From Myxococcus stipitatus DSM 14675 (GTDB lineage Bacteria > Myxococcota > Myxococcia > Myxococcales > Myxococcaceae): a stretch of 64,000 nt of DNA. The position numbers were made by a program, and so were the translations under genes. Location: assembly GCF_000331735.1 (NCBI RefSeq), contig NC_020126.1:4092001-4156000 (forward strand), given 5' to 3'. Each line of letters begins with the position of its first letter. Position 1 is the stretch's first letter. Positions 1 to 8,513 of the stretch are shown here, piece after piece. The notes below the pieces were generated by a model. It worked only from the letters and a program-made list of their open reading frames with translations. It was not told the origin of the DNA and searched no databases.

Positions 1-49
1 ACTTGCTGATTCCTTCCGTCCTTGTCGGTGTACTTCCGCTGTCTCACGC

Positions 50-277
50 TCATGAGTGCTTCTCCTTGAGCGCAGGACCGCCTTGACCCACGGGCGAACC
101 TACCAGGACTGCGCGGAGAATTCGGAGGGTCCTCCCGATGCGGACGACCCCCGGCACCTGTCCGAGCCGAATGGCCTCGTAGAGCGTCTTCCGATTCACG
201 CGCAGTAACGCTGCGGCCTCGTCCACGGTGAGAAACGAGGGGGTGTCTTCCTGGCTCTGGGGTGTGGTCTCGGTCAT
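50..277 (-). CDS. Excisionase-like helix-turn-helix DNA-binding protein
   Basis: A 75-residue protein with a MerR-like winged helix of the helix_turn_helix_17/excisionase type at about residues 15-55: the stretch LTVDEAAALLRVNRKTLY, then a short loop and VVRIGRTLRI, is the classical pattern. Such proteins act as recombination directionality factors or small regulators and sit next to the integrase. It is the last gene of the leftward early operon and the RuvC-like gene ends two bases upstream. The first ~50 bases of the window hold no recognisable gene, and the integrase expected beside an excisionase should lie further left. A general regulator role cannot be excluded. Confidence 0.75.
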   Translation of the reverse strand: MTETTPQSQEDTPSFLTVDEAAALLRVNRKTLYEAIRLGQVPGVVRIGRTLRILRAVLVGSPVGQGGPALKEKHS

Positions 278-279
278 GG

Positions 280-861
280 CTATCTCGGGAAGACCTTCCG
301 GGGCGTGAGGCGACCGAGGGCGTGAAGCCCAATGCCGATGGCGTCCCAGACGTTGTGGTGGAGGGCGGAAGAGGAGGGCAGTTCGACGCGCAGGTGTTCG
401 GAGGCATCGAGGCGCTGTTTGATGCGCTCGATGAACGCGTCCGCGTCCAGCGTGCCCTTCCAGTCTCGCGGGTGGACAGACCGACGAGTCGCGACGTTGG
501 GCAGGTAGCCACCGAGCATGCCCACGACGCCCGAGAGCTGGATGAGGTCGTTCTGGTCGCCCTTCTGGTGCGCGGCGGCGTAGACGCGAGGCATCTCGAT
601 GATGAGCTGGTAGGACTCATCGCCCAGGCGAGGCTGGAGCCATCCGCGAACCGCCAGGGCCATGGAGGCCCACGAGGACGGGGACAGCTCTCCTCCTTGG
701 GGCTCGGGGTTCTTCGGCAAGCCCGCGGCCAGGAGCGTTGCGCTTCCGCCACCCGGCACATCGAACAAGGCGACACCGCAATGCCGGAGGCCGGGGTCTA
801 TGGAGACGAGCTTCGCAGCGCGGTGCTCGGAGGGACCTTCAGGACGGGGACATGTGCTCAC
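280..861 (-). CDS. RuvC-like Holliday-junction resolvase/nuclease
   Basis: 193 residues with an RNase H-like fold signature: SIDPGLRHCG (Asp22) on strand 1, LIIEMPRVY (acidic Glu) after the core, and HHNVWDAIGIG with a C-terminal Asp. These match the acidic tetrad of RuvC-type resolvases, which cut branched DNA during phage recombination and before packaging. The start is a GTG preceded by AGGAGAGG; a copy of the 14-bp phage motif lies 11 nt upstream. It sits between the DNA polymerase and excisionase-like genes in the replication operon. Family-level identification is good, but the exact substrate (Holliday junction or other branched DNA) is inferred. Confidence 0.75.
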   Translation of the reverse strand: MSTCPRPEGPSEHRAAKLVSIDPGLRHCGVALFDVPGGGSATLLAAGLPKNPEPQGGELSPSSWASMALAVRGWLQPRLGDESYQLIIEMPRVYAAAHQKGDQNDLIQLSGVVGMLGGYLPNVATRRSVHPRDWKGTLDADAFIERIKQRLDASEHLRVELPSSSALHHNVWDAIGIGLHALGRLTPRKVFPR

Positions 862-871
862 ACCTCTCCTG

Positions 872-885
872 ATGGGGACACTTTC
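872..885 (-). promoter_or_regulatory. Phage 14-bp motif, copy 1 (upstream of RuvC-like gene)
   Basis: On the minus strand this reads GAAAGTGTCCCCAT, 11 nt before the GTG start at 861 and directly followed by the ribosome binding site AGGAGAGG. It is one of seven copies in the prophage. The function (promoter, operator or leader element) is unknown. Confidence 0.6.
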
Positions 886-894
886 CGAGACTGG

Positions 895-2904
895 TCACGC
901 CGCCTTCGTGTCGGGCTCCCAGACCACCAGCCGCCCACTGGAGTCGCGCACCGTGGCCGCGTCCTTCGAGAGAACCCGCGACAGGGCAGGCTCGGCTTCG
1001 ATGGCGCCCGCCAGGTCCGGCGTCACTTCTCGCATGGCTTGCCTCATGATTTCGGACATGCGCTCGGCGGAGTCGTGGAGCCGGTTGGGGCAGTCCGCGC
1101 GCAGCTCCGCTACCAACTCGTCATGCACCATGAGGACAAGGCGCGAGCCCCAGAGTGGTGAGCGGCGGTCCGCGTACATCTCCCGCGACACGCGCCAAGT
1201 GGCCAGCTTCGCACCCACGGCACCGAGGCCCTGGAAAGGGGTGTTGAGCCACTGGGTATAGCTGCAACCGCCACGGAGGATGTTGGCGCCCGGAATCATG
1301 GCGTCCACGAGCTGACCGTTGCGCGTAAGGGCACTGGCCTGGCCGAAGAGGGCGCGCTGCTCGGGCCACGCATCCAGCCACCGGTTGCCGTAGTGGCGTG
1401 ACACCTCGACGCACGCGGCGCAGACCATCTTCACCTTGCCCTGGACGCGCACGGGAACGCGCTCCACTCCGCACGTCTCCGCGACCTTGGCCAACAGGCA
1501 GAACCGGACACCGTCCTTGGCGCGTGCCTGGTACGCCATGCCGCCAGCTCCGAGGCCGCCGCCCTTGCCGAAGTTGAAGATTTTGGCGAGCGAGCGGAAG
1601 GCGGTGGCCGTGGGCTCCTTGGCCTTCACGCGCGGCAGGAGGTCTTCGTAGTTCTCCCCCAGGAACGTGGCTGCCGCCGAGGTGTGGACGTCTTCCTTGG
1701 CCAGTAGCGCATCGGCCATCCGCGAGTAGCCCACGTCCCAGATGGCTCGCTGGGCCATGGTGCGCAGCTCGAGGCCGCCGTAGTCCACGGAGCAGAACAC
1801 GTAGCCGGAGCGGGCCTCATGGCACTCACGCACGCCCCCTCGTTGCGGGAGCTGTTGGTAGTCGCTGGAGACGCGTGTCGTGGACACGAGCACGTTGAAG
1901 CGCGGGTTGAGGGGCGTGGTGGTCCCTGCCTCCAGCTTGTCCAGGTAGGTGGAGCGGTACTTGTCCACCTTGCCGGACTTGCCCAGTTCCTCAAGCAGCG
2001 CATCGCCCGAATCCAGGAGGGTATCCCTGTCGGTGGCCACCTGCCCCTCGGGGAAGCGAGGCGAGGGAGGGGTGACAGGTGGCGTGTCGTTGTAGGCGGT
2101 GGTGACAAGCTGGGCGAGGCGCTTTGCGTCCTTTGATCCGCTGGCGCGGAAGATACCGGCATCCCGGAAGCGAGCGCGGTTGGCTTGCCAGTCCTTCTCG
2201 ACACGGTTGCGCAGATCCTCGACGCGACCGGCATGTGTGCGCAGGCCCCAGATTGAGGCGAAGTGGAGCGCGAGGGCGGCGCGGACCTGGTCCGCTTCGG
2301 CGTGGAGGTTGCCGCCATTGGCGACACTGGCTGCAGCCCGTACTTGGGACAGGTGGACGTCCAGCGTGTAGCAAGCGTCGCGCAGCGGGTACTTCACGGC
2401 GCCCTCGGGCCACTGCTCCAGCGGCACGCCATCCAGCTCTCCGTACCGAAGACGCCAAGAGTCGGGGGCGTACTTGTCGGCGGAGATGTCGAGGCCAAGG
2501 TGGCGCTTCACCAGGAGGGCCAGCGGGTAGCGGGCCCCTTCATCGTCACCGAGTGGGCGGCCCGTCTCCGGGTCCACGCCATGGAGACCCCGGGCAATGT
2601 CCAGAAGGGCCTCGCGGATGGCCACGTCATGGAAGCGGCCCGCCTCGGCGGCGGCGAACACGTCGTCCACCAGTCGCGGGTCATCCGCGCACATGACGCC
2701 TAGGTCGTAAGCGAGATTGGCTCCCGTCAGGTGAACGCCCGGTGAGCGGAGGGCTTCGCGGAACCACGTGCGTGCCTGGGCGGGGGAGAGAAGCCGCTCA
2801 CTGCCAGGGGCTTCCTGGGCGATGGACGCGCAGACGAGCGGCGGCGCAAGCAGTCCAGGCTGAATCGGATAGGTCTCGGTGTCGAAGCTGAAGAGGACGG
2901 GCAC
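895..2904 (-). CDS. Phage family A DNA polymerase with 3'-5' exonuclease domain
   Basis: 669 residues. The N-terminal third is a DEDD-type proofreading exonuclease: FSFDTE (Asp8, Glu10), a central NLAYDLGVM with Asp, and YPLRDACYTLD. The polymerase part carries motif A (VDYGGLELR, equivalent to DYSQIELR), motif B (RSLAKIFNFGKG, R-x3-K-x3-F) and motif C (LMVHDELV). No 5'-3' nuclease domain is present, as usual for phage PolA enzymes. The start is GTG. A Cys-containing insert (about residues 465-500) between motifs B and C may bind zinc. It should replicate phage DNA together with the primase-helicase at 10816-13116. Confidence 0.93.
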   Translation of the reverse strand: MPVLFSFDTETYPIQPGLLAPPLVCASIAQEAPGSERLLSPAQARTWFREALRSPGVHLTGANLAYDLGVMCADDPRLVDDVFAAAEAGRFHDVAIREALLDIARGLHGVDPETGRPLGDDEGARYPLALLVKRHLGLDISADKYAPDSWRLRYGELDGVPLEQWPEGAVKYPLRDACYTLDVHLSQVRAAASVANGGNLHAEADQVRAALALHFASIWGLRTHAGRVEDLRNRVEKDWQANRARFRDAGIFRASGSKDAKRLAQLVTTAYNDTPPVTPPSPRFPEGQVATDRDTLLDSGDALLEELGKSGKVDKYRSTYLDKLEAGTTTPLNPRFNVLVSTTRVSSDYQQLPQRGGVRECHEARSGYVFCSVDYGGLELRTMAQRAIWDVGYSRMADALLAKEDVHTSAAATFLGENYEDLLPRVKAKEPTATAFRSLAKIFNFGKGGGLGAGGMAYQARAKDGVRFCLLAKVAETCGVERVPVRVQGKVKMVCAACVEVSRHYGNRWLDAWPEQRALFGQASALTRNGQLVDAMIPGANILRGGCSYTQWLNTPFQGLGAVGAKLATWRVSREMYADRRSPLWGSRLVLMVHDELVAELRADCPNRLHDSAERMSEIMRQAMREVTPDLAGAIEAEPALSRVLSKDAATVRDSSGRLVVWEPDTKAA

Positions 2905-2989
2905 AACACCGAAAGGCCCGTGACGTGGGCCAGCCGGGCGCCCCTTGAGAGAGCGCCAAGAGGTTGCAGAGGGTGGAGTGGGGCAGCCG

Positions 2990-3532
2990 TCAGGCCAGGG
3001 CGTCAGTGAGCGGCGGGAGCTTCGCGGTGGCGCGCTTGGACTCGATGGCGGCCAGCTCCGCGTCCGTGGGGCTCACGTTGCTCCAGCGGTAGCCCTCGAT
3101 GACCTTGCCGGGGCGTCCGTCCTTCTCCGGGAGCGTCTTGGGGAAGACCTCGCAGTCCACGAGGAGGAAGGCTCCGGCCTGCTTCGCCTCGGTGAACTTG
3201 GCGATGAATCCGGGCGTGACTTCGTGCTCCTCGGCACCAGCAAGGGCCATGAGGAAAGCCTTGAAGCGCCCGCCTCCGTTCTTCTTCGTGTCGGAGAGGT
3301 TCTCCACGTAGCTGGTGACGAGGCCGGGCCGCGTGGGCTCGGTAGCCTGGGTCCTCTCGGACGTCACCACCTTCACTTCAGCAATGGCAGACAGGCCCTT
3401 GAAGCCGTCCTTGGTGCGGATTGACTGGACCTCCAGGCGGTAGCGTCCTGACCTGAGGTACTGTGCGCCGACGGCGGCCTGGGCGGTGGCGATGCGTGCA
3501 TATGCGGCGTTGCTCATGTCCCGTGTTCCCAT
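2990..3532 (-). CDS. Conserved phage protein, possibly ssDNA-binding
   Basis: A 180-residue soluble protein with alternating strands (YRLEVQSIRTKDGFKG, IAEVKVVTSE, FLLVDCEVF) and a Lys-rich middle, consistent with an OB-like or DUF669-like phage replication protein. The position immediately upstream of the DNA polymerase gene in the operon supports a DNA-binding accessory role, but no diagnostic motif is visible, so function is inference from context. The start could be 3532 or the internal ATG at 3517. A copy of the 14-bp phage motif lies 42 nt upstream of the longer start. Confidence 0.55.
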   Translation of the reverse strand: MGTRDMSNAAYARIATAQAAVGAQYLRSGRYRLEVQSIRTKDGFKGLSAIAEVKVVTSERTQATEPTRPGLVTSYVENLSDTKKNGGGRFKAFLMALAGAEEHEVTPGFIAKFTEAKQAGAFLLVDCEVFPKTLPEKDGRPGKVIEGYRWSNVSPTDAELAAIESKRATAKLPPLTDALA

Positions 3533-3573
3533 TCGAGTCGTGGGGCGTCGTAAGGACGTCCTCGTCTTCTCTT

Positions 3574-3587
3574 ATGGGGACGCTTTC
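3574..3587 (-). promoter_or_regulatory. Phage 14-bp motif, copy 2
   Basis: On the minus strand it reads GAAAGCGTCCCCAT, a perfect consensus copy, 42 nt before the start of the gene ending at 2990. It marks the point where the phage operon resumes after the inserted three-gene cassette at 3677-6513. Confidence 0.6.
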
Positions 3588-3676
3588 TGGGAGCGGACCA
3601 CAGGCTTTATGGGTCACAGTGAACCAGCGCCCCAAAGTATGTGTCATATCGGCTATAGGGGCAAGCGCAGCCGAGG

Positions 3677-4360
3677 CTACGTCAACGTGGCGGATAGCGA
3701 CGCTCGAAGTATGAGGAGCGCCTTGGGCGAGAATCCGGAATGAACCACAGCCTTGCCTTCATTGGTGACTTCGCAATGATAGTTTTCACCCCCAAGGCTG
3801 CATGAAAACTCTGCGCGATCCATGGTGATTGAGTGTGGCTTTGAGAAAGCAGATATGTGGCGCCTGATGTCCGATGTCCCCGAGAGTTCAATTCTGGCTG
3901 AAACAGAATTGGAGAGTGTGAGATCGGAAAGGCGTGCCGAGATAACGACGATATTGTCGATCTCGGTTTCGAGTTTTGAAATCCAGTCAGAAACTCGCGC
4001 ACGAGCAGGTTCAATATAGATCGCCCCTCCAGAATACTCCCATAGTCGCTCAAGGAATGCCCTGGAAGTACGGAGAGGGTTGATGAGTTCGATGGCAGGG
4101 GTTGTTGTGCCAATGCGAAAATAAGTTTGTCTGTATTCGGTGCGCCGGAATTCTTGAGTTTGACCGAAAGGGTCTTCAATGGACTCGATAGATTCGACCC
4201 TTTCTATGAACGTACCTTCAAGTAAGTCACGACGTACGTGGCGCATTTTGAACCCAGATTCACCTCCTGGACCGAATGGCGATCCAAGCATTCTCTCGCC
4301 CAGCCTCTTGATGAGGGGCATGTCAATGTTTGAGATAAGCCATCGAACGCGTGTCCCCAT
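3677..4360 (-). CDS. Unknown protein, third gene of an inserted three-gene cassette
   Basis: About 227 residues if translation starts at the ATG at 4360, which lies one base after the TAG of the previous gene (stop 4362) and so is translationally coupled; a longer start at 4396 would overlap that gene by 35 nt. I recognise no family. It looks soluble and mixed alpha/beta, with segments such as VRWLISNID, FIERVESIESIED and RQTYFRIGTTTPAIELINP. Base composition is visibly AT-richer than the phage genes on both sides. The context says it works with the two upstream genes, perhaps as a sensor or immunity component. No function can be assigned from sequence. Confidence 0.6.
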   Translation of the reverse strand: MGTRVRWLISNIDMPLIKRLGERMLGSPFGPGGESGFKMRHVRRDLLEGTFIERVESIESIEDPFGQTQEFRRTEYRQTYFRIGTTTPAIELINPLRTSRAFLERLWEYSGGAIYIEPARARVSDWISKLETEIDNIVVISARLSDLTLSNSVSARIELSGTSDIRRHISAFSKPHSITMDRAEFSCSLGGENYHCEVTNEGKAVVHSGFSPKALLILRASLSATLT

Positions 4361-4361
4361 G

Positions 4362-5531
4362 CTAAGCTCGTGATCCAGCTGCGGCTGGAGCGGCAAGAGC
4401 TTCCGTTCTTGCTGTTGCTGTCGAAGTAATCATGCGTAGCGCTACTCGTGCGGCCTCCTCTATGAGAAGTGACAATTCTCCCTTGTCGCTTTCCTTTATG
4501 GGGGTGATAGTCTTCTTCCAATAGCCATCCTTTCGCGGCTCGCGTGTGCCCTTGAGCGCGTATCTGAAGTTGGTTGCGCTTTGAGGGTTTCCGAACTCGG
4601 CTTCGAAGATGATCTGCTGCGGCGCGCCTTTCTCTCGCTCTACAATCCAAACGGCGTGGCTGATGAAGAATTCGTCGTGCGTCAAGTCCTGGTAATGTTT
4701 TGTCTGCAAGAGATTCTCCCCCTTGATCCAGGATTTGACTACGCCCGTCATTTTGATGTCTTCACGGGTTCTTACTCGCTCGATGCCTTCGGGTGGCTCG
4801 TCGGAGTTTCTTTCATCATCTGGATTTGTTCCAAGTTTATCCACGCTGACGTCGGTGACGTTTGAGAGTTTGTAGCCTCGCACCTGTTTCATGAGGGCAA
4901 GAAAGAAGGCGGTGCGATCCTGTGGAGAGCGAATGCCAGAGAGTTCAATGCGAGCTTGTTCTACCTTGTTGCCAGTTTTCTTTTCAATTGCGGTAGATAT
5001 TGCGGAAACTATCTCCTCGGCTTTCTTGTTGGCCTCGTGCCGGATATGTAGTCCGTCGTCTTTAGTCTCGACGTGGATTACCAGTTTTCGTTCGCGTCGT
5101 TGCTCAAGTCTGCTGCGCGCAGGGTCTGGTACCTCCGAGTAGGTGACTTCGACAGAGATTGCGTTCGGCGATTGTGTGATTCGATATGCCTCGCTCCCGT
5201 CTTCTTGTCGTGTGTTTGAAATGTGGTTCAGGATATTGGAGAGCTGGGGGGTGGTGATTTTGGATGTGAGTACTGAGCTTGTGGTTTTCTCTGTTCTATC
5301 GGTGGTGTGGATTAGGTCGTAGAGTTTCGAGAGATTCGGCCAGTCAAATGTTAGGCTGGAGATGAAGTCGGCAAGCTCGTCGTATGAATCTACATGGGAG
5401 AGGAAGACTCCTCGCGAGCGAGCTAGTTCAAGCAATTCGCGCTTGGTTACGGTCTTTTGATGGTTCTGCAGGAGGTCGTAGATGTCTTTGTCGTCTGCGT
5501 AGTAAAGCGAGTTCTTGGCGAATCTAGTCAT
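4362..5531 (-). CDS. Unknown protein, second gene of the inserted cassette
   Basis: 389 residues, no recognised domain. The N-terminal ~100 residues look helical (NSLYYADDKDIYDLLQNHQ, TKRELLELARSRGVFLSH), possibly a winged-helix-like unit. The central part (about 130-250) alternates strands and charged helices; the C-terminal part contains FFISHAVWIVERE and IIFEAEFGNPQSA. It overlaps the upstream gene by 8 nt (5524-5531) and is followed at once by the third gene, so the three are one transcription unit. Composition is AT-richer than the flanking replication genes. The arrangement, a nuclease-like gene followed by a larger unknown partner, resembles two-gene antiphage systems such as GAPS4, but homology is not established. 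Confidence 0.65.
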   Translation of the reverse strand: MTRFAKNSLYYADDKDIYDLLQNHQKTVTKRELLELARSRGVFLSHVDSYDELADFISSLTFDWPNLSKLYDLIHTTDRTEKTTSSVLTSKITTPQLSNILNHISNTRQEDGSEAYRITQSPNAISVEVTYSEVPDPARSRLEQRRERKLVIHVETKDDGLHIRHEANKKAEEIVSAISTAIEKKTGNKVEQARIELSGIRSPQDRTAFFLALMKQVRGYKLSNVTDVSVDKLGTNPDDERNSDEPPEGIERVRTREDIKMTGVVKSWIKGENLLQTKHYQDLTHDEFFISHAVWIVEREKGAPQQIIFEAEFGNPQSATNFRYALKGTREPRKDGYWKKTITPIKESDKGELSLLIEEAARVALRMITSTATARTEALAAPAAAGSRA

Positions 5532-6513
5532 CGGACATCCCGATTTGAAGTGCGCTGAATTGAGCTACTATCGTGTTGGGCTTCTCGAACTTTATCTGGG
5601 AGAGCAGGGAGTGGATGTGAGTGCCCATGGGGATTCCGTAGGCGTATGTTTCGACTGCTGCCTTGCAGATGCTGTTGGCTCCGAGAACGGCATTGGGAAG
5701 CCTGAGGTGTATCTCCGTGTCCTCGTCGATCAATTGATAGCGAAATAGGTAGTCGAAGATGTACTTGAATTCGTCGACACTCTCTCCTCGTCCGCGACCA
5801 TAGATGACGAGCCCCTTTGTCTTGTCTGCTGGTTGGGGGCGCTTGAAGGTGTAGACCTGCCAGGGGGCTGTGAAGGCTTGGATGGTGAGTGCTGATGTAT
5901 GCTGTATGCGGGCTCTTCTTCGGATTAGATGTGGGTAGAAGAAGAGGCATTCGTTCGGATGTGTAAACAGTCCATCGAACGCTAGGTTTTTCATGTCGTG
6001 AACTAGGTTTAGCGCGTGGTTAATGTCGCTGGGGCCAAAGACAAAGATTTTGAGTTCAGGGGCTATGTCAATGGAGCGTTGCTCAATGCCCTGTAGAACG
6101 GCCTCGAATTCGGATTCGTACTCGTTGTCGTGGTTGTAGATGAATAGCAGCCCGATGGTTGTGGCGGGAACTCCTTCGGGTATGTACTTGCTCTGCCAGT
6201 CGGCGCTCCTTCGAGCGCAATCTGTGGATTTCGATAGATCGTTGATTGCCTCAATGATCTTGTATTTGGTGATGGTGTTCTTTCCGTAGCTCTTGAGGTC
6301 TGTGTTGATGAAGATCGTCTGGTTGCTGTATGGGTCTTCGTAGCGATAGACGACGTCGGATGGATGGGTTCCTCGGCCTTTGGTAGTTTGGTGCTCTGGG
6401 GTGACGCATTGCCAATCTACGTTGTGAGGAGGGATGGTCCTCCATCCAAGAGGAGTGAAGATCTCTTTGGAGATCTTTTCAGCCATCCTTTGTGTGTTGA
6501 CATTCTCCCCCAT
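5524..6513 (-). CDS. PD-(D/E)XK-like protein, first gene of the inserted cassette
   Basis: 329 residues. The N-terminal region carries a pattern compatible with the PD-(D/E)XK nuclease fold: a conserved-looking helix with Glu17 (KISKEIF), then HPSDVVYRY with Asp53, then IFINTDLKSYG giving Asp72-x-Lys74, followed by a helix starting ITKYKIIEAI. The rest has strands such as ATTIGLLFIYNHDN and LKIFVFGPSD and no signature I recognise. It leads a three-gene minus-strand cassette between the helicase-like gene (ends 6649) and the gene at 2990-3532. The ~135-nt gap 6514-6648 must hold its promoter. Defence or toxin-type DNase is the favoured role, by inference only. Confidence 0.65.
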   Translation of the reverse strand: MGENVNTQRMAEKISKEIFTPLGWRTIPPHNVDWQCVTPEHQTTKGRGTHPSDVVYRYEDPYSNQTIFINTDLKSYGKNTITKYKIIEAINDLSKSTDCARRSADWQSKYIPEGVPATTIGLLFIYNHDNEYESEFEAVLQGIEQRSIDIAPELKIFVFGPSDINHALNLVHDMKNLAFDGLFTHPNECLFFYPHLIRRRARIQHTSALTIQAFTAPWQVYTFKRPQPADKTKGLVIYGRGRGESVDEFKYIFDYLFRYQLIDEDTEIHLRLPNAVLGANSICKAAVETYAYGIPMGTHIHSLLSQIKFEKPNTIVAQFSALQIGMSDD

Positions 6514-6648
6514 GGTTCTGCCTTCCTCCTGTTGGTTTTCGGCGCAAAAGAGCTAGGCCGAACAACCGAGATGCGTGTTCAGGAGGCAACTGTAGTGGCG
6601 TCCCCTAGGGGGGTCTAGGAAGGAGTCGTCAGTGGGCTGGGGCCTTTC

Positions 6649-8502
6649 TTACCCGGCGCAGTCGATTGGGGGTTGATCTGATCTTGCCATGAGTATTTTC
6701 TGGGACTGACCATCGGTTTGTTGAATGAACCGCGCTCGTTCAAGAGCCGTGCCGAACGCGGCGGCGTAGTCCTGCGAATGCAGGCACACCTCCACCTCGA
6801 CAACCTGTGCCTGCTGACCTGGCCGATGCGTGCGCGCAAGGAGTTGCTCCCATGCGGCGCCGTCCGAGGGCGGCGTCACCACGAGGTTTCGAGAGAACTG
6901 CTGGAGGTTCTTCCCCGTGGCGTGTGCCTTGATGCTCGCCACGATGGAGCGCCTCCCTGTCTCCCGGAGGATGTCCTCGGACGCGACCGTGCCCCCGCCG
7001 TAGAACGGCACGCCTGCTTCCTTGGCGATGCGTTCCCCCAGCTCCGGATACTCGACCCAGACGATTCCCACGCGTGAGCGCGCCCACTCCGCCGCGTCCT
7101 TCACCAGAAAATCCGACACCCAAACGGCCTGGGGCTCGGGCTGCACGGCTGCATGAATCTCCGTCCACTCCGGCCACGTTGCCGCATGCCACACGGGTTT
7201 GTCCCCTTCGTAGGGCGGCGACATGTGCGCGCGGAGGGCTGCCTTGGTGAGCAGCCCCGGTGAGTCCAGGTGCTCGCGGCGCTTGCCCTTGAGTTCCTCC
7301 CACACCTCCTTGTTCCATGCCTTGCGCCGCGCGAACCACTGCTCAATCAGCTCGTGCGGCTCGCCTCGTGGATAGCGCCAGCGATGATAGAAGCCCGCTG
7401 AGAGCTGCCGCGCGCACGCCACAGCTTGGAGCTGCTCCTGGAATTGCTCTCCGTCCGGACGCTCGCCCGCGTGCGCCAGCTCGATGAGCGCGAAGAGCTG
7501 CGCGGGCACGGGGCCTACCTTCCGCTCTCGGATGATGAGCGGCTTGTCCAGGGCGCTCTCTTCGGTGGCCACCACTCCGGACGTGGCGTTGCGGCGGCGC
7601 TGGAAGCCCTCTCGGACGTGCTCTCCCGGCTCGCACAGTCGCTCAAGTGCCCCGGGTAGAGCCACCACCTTGCCCGGGTCCAGGGCTGTCCCCCATTCCT
7701 CCACGACGTGGTGCGCGAGCGGCAATGGAGAGCCCTCGCCCAGCGCCAGCCGCGACAGGTGCGCGTAGTCCTTGATGCTCTTGGACGCGAAGGTGCCGGA
7801 CAAAGCCACCAGCCGCGTCCGTGGATGCTTCTCGAAGTAACGGAGGAAGCGGCCGGTGCGTGACGCCTTCGGGTCCTTGAGGTTGTGGGCTTCGTTGAGG
7901 ATGACCAGGTCTGGGCGAATACGCTCCAGGAGGTCCGTGGCCTCCTGGCTGGAGAGCTTGTTGTACGTGACGACGTGCAGGACGGGCAGACCCACGCGGA
8001 ACCACCGGCCACCCGCGAGGTTCGGCAACTTCCAGTGCGCGCCGTAGTAGCCCCACTCGGACTCGAACTGGGGCAAGAGGCTAGCGGGAATGAAGAGGAC
8101 GGCCACTCGACAGCCCGGCATCACCATGGGCATGAGGAGGGTGGTCAGCTCCTTCCCGTGGCCGGTGCCGATGGGCCCGAGGAGTCCACCGACGCGCGAG
8201 GCTTCGAGGAGAGCCTGGGCCTGGACCCGGCGCAATCGCAACGGGCACGGACGCGGTGGGGACATGCTCGCGCAGTTGCACTGTGGGGACGGCGAGCGGA
8301 GCGCGGCCTCGAGCGCCTCGACATCCGCCGCCGTGTACGACGCGGCTAAGTCTCGCCGTGGCAACGCGAGGATGCGGCCGAGGTCCGCCGAGTAGCCCAC
8401 CGGAGAGCGCCCATAGACCTGAGCTGTTGTCAGGGGCGGCGGACCCGGTTGGCTCGGCGGGACAATGGAGGGCGTGACGCCTAGACGTTCAAGCAGCCGC
8501 AT
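6649..8502 (-). CDS. SNF2/DEAD-like phage helicase with altered ATPase motifs
   Basis: 617 residues laid out as a superfamily 2 helicase of the phage SNF2-like group. Motif I is GPIGTGHGKEL (Lys117), where Ser/Thr normally follows the Lys; motif II reads ILNEAHNL (203-206), with Asn in place of the first Asp of DEAH; motif III-like VALSGTF follows. The C-terminal lobe has IVASIKAHATGKNLQQF and motif VI LLARTHRPGQ, both well preserved. The family unwinds or remodels DNA during phage replication. The two departures in motifs I and II could lower or abolish ATP hydrolysis. It is in the replication operon, 11 nt downstream of the RecB/Cas4-like nuclease gene. Confidence 0.8.
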   Translation of the reverse strand: MRLLERLGVTPSIVPPSQPGPPPLTTAQVYGRSPVGYSADLGRILALPRRDLAASYTAADVEALEAALRSPSPQCNCASMSPPRPCPLRLRRVQAQALLEASRVGGLLGPIGTGHGKELTTLLMPMVMPGCRVAVLFIPASLLPQFESEWGYYGAHWKLPNLAGGRWFRVGLPVLHVVTYNKLSSQEATDLLERIRPDLVILNEAHNLKDPKASRTGRFLRYFEKHPRTRLVALSGTFASKSIKDYAHLSRLALGEGSPLPLAHHVVEEWGTALDPGKVVALPGALERLCEPGEHVREGFQRRRNATSGVVATEESALDKPLIIRERKVGPVPAQLFALIELAHAGERPDGEQFQEQLQAVACARQLSAGFYHRWRYPRGEPHELIEQWFARRKAWNKEVWEELKGKRREHLDSPGLLTKAALRAHMSPPYEGDKPVWHAATWPEWTEIHAAVQPEPQAVWVSDFLVKDAAEWARSRVGIVWVEYPELGERIAKEAGVPFYGGGTVASEDILRETGRRSIVASIKAHATGKNLQQFSRNLVVTPPSDGAAWEQLLARTHRPGQQAQVVEVEVCLHSQDYAAAFGTALERARFIQQTDGQSQKILMARSDQPPIDCAG

Positions 8503-8513
8503 CCCAGCCCCGG

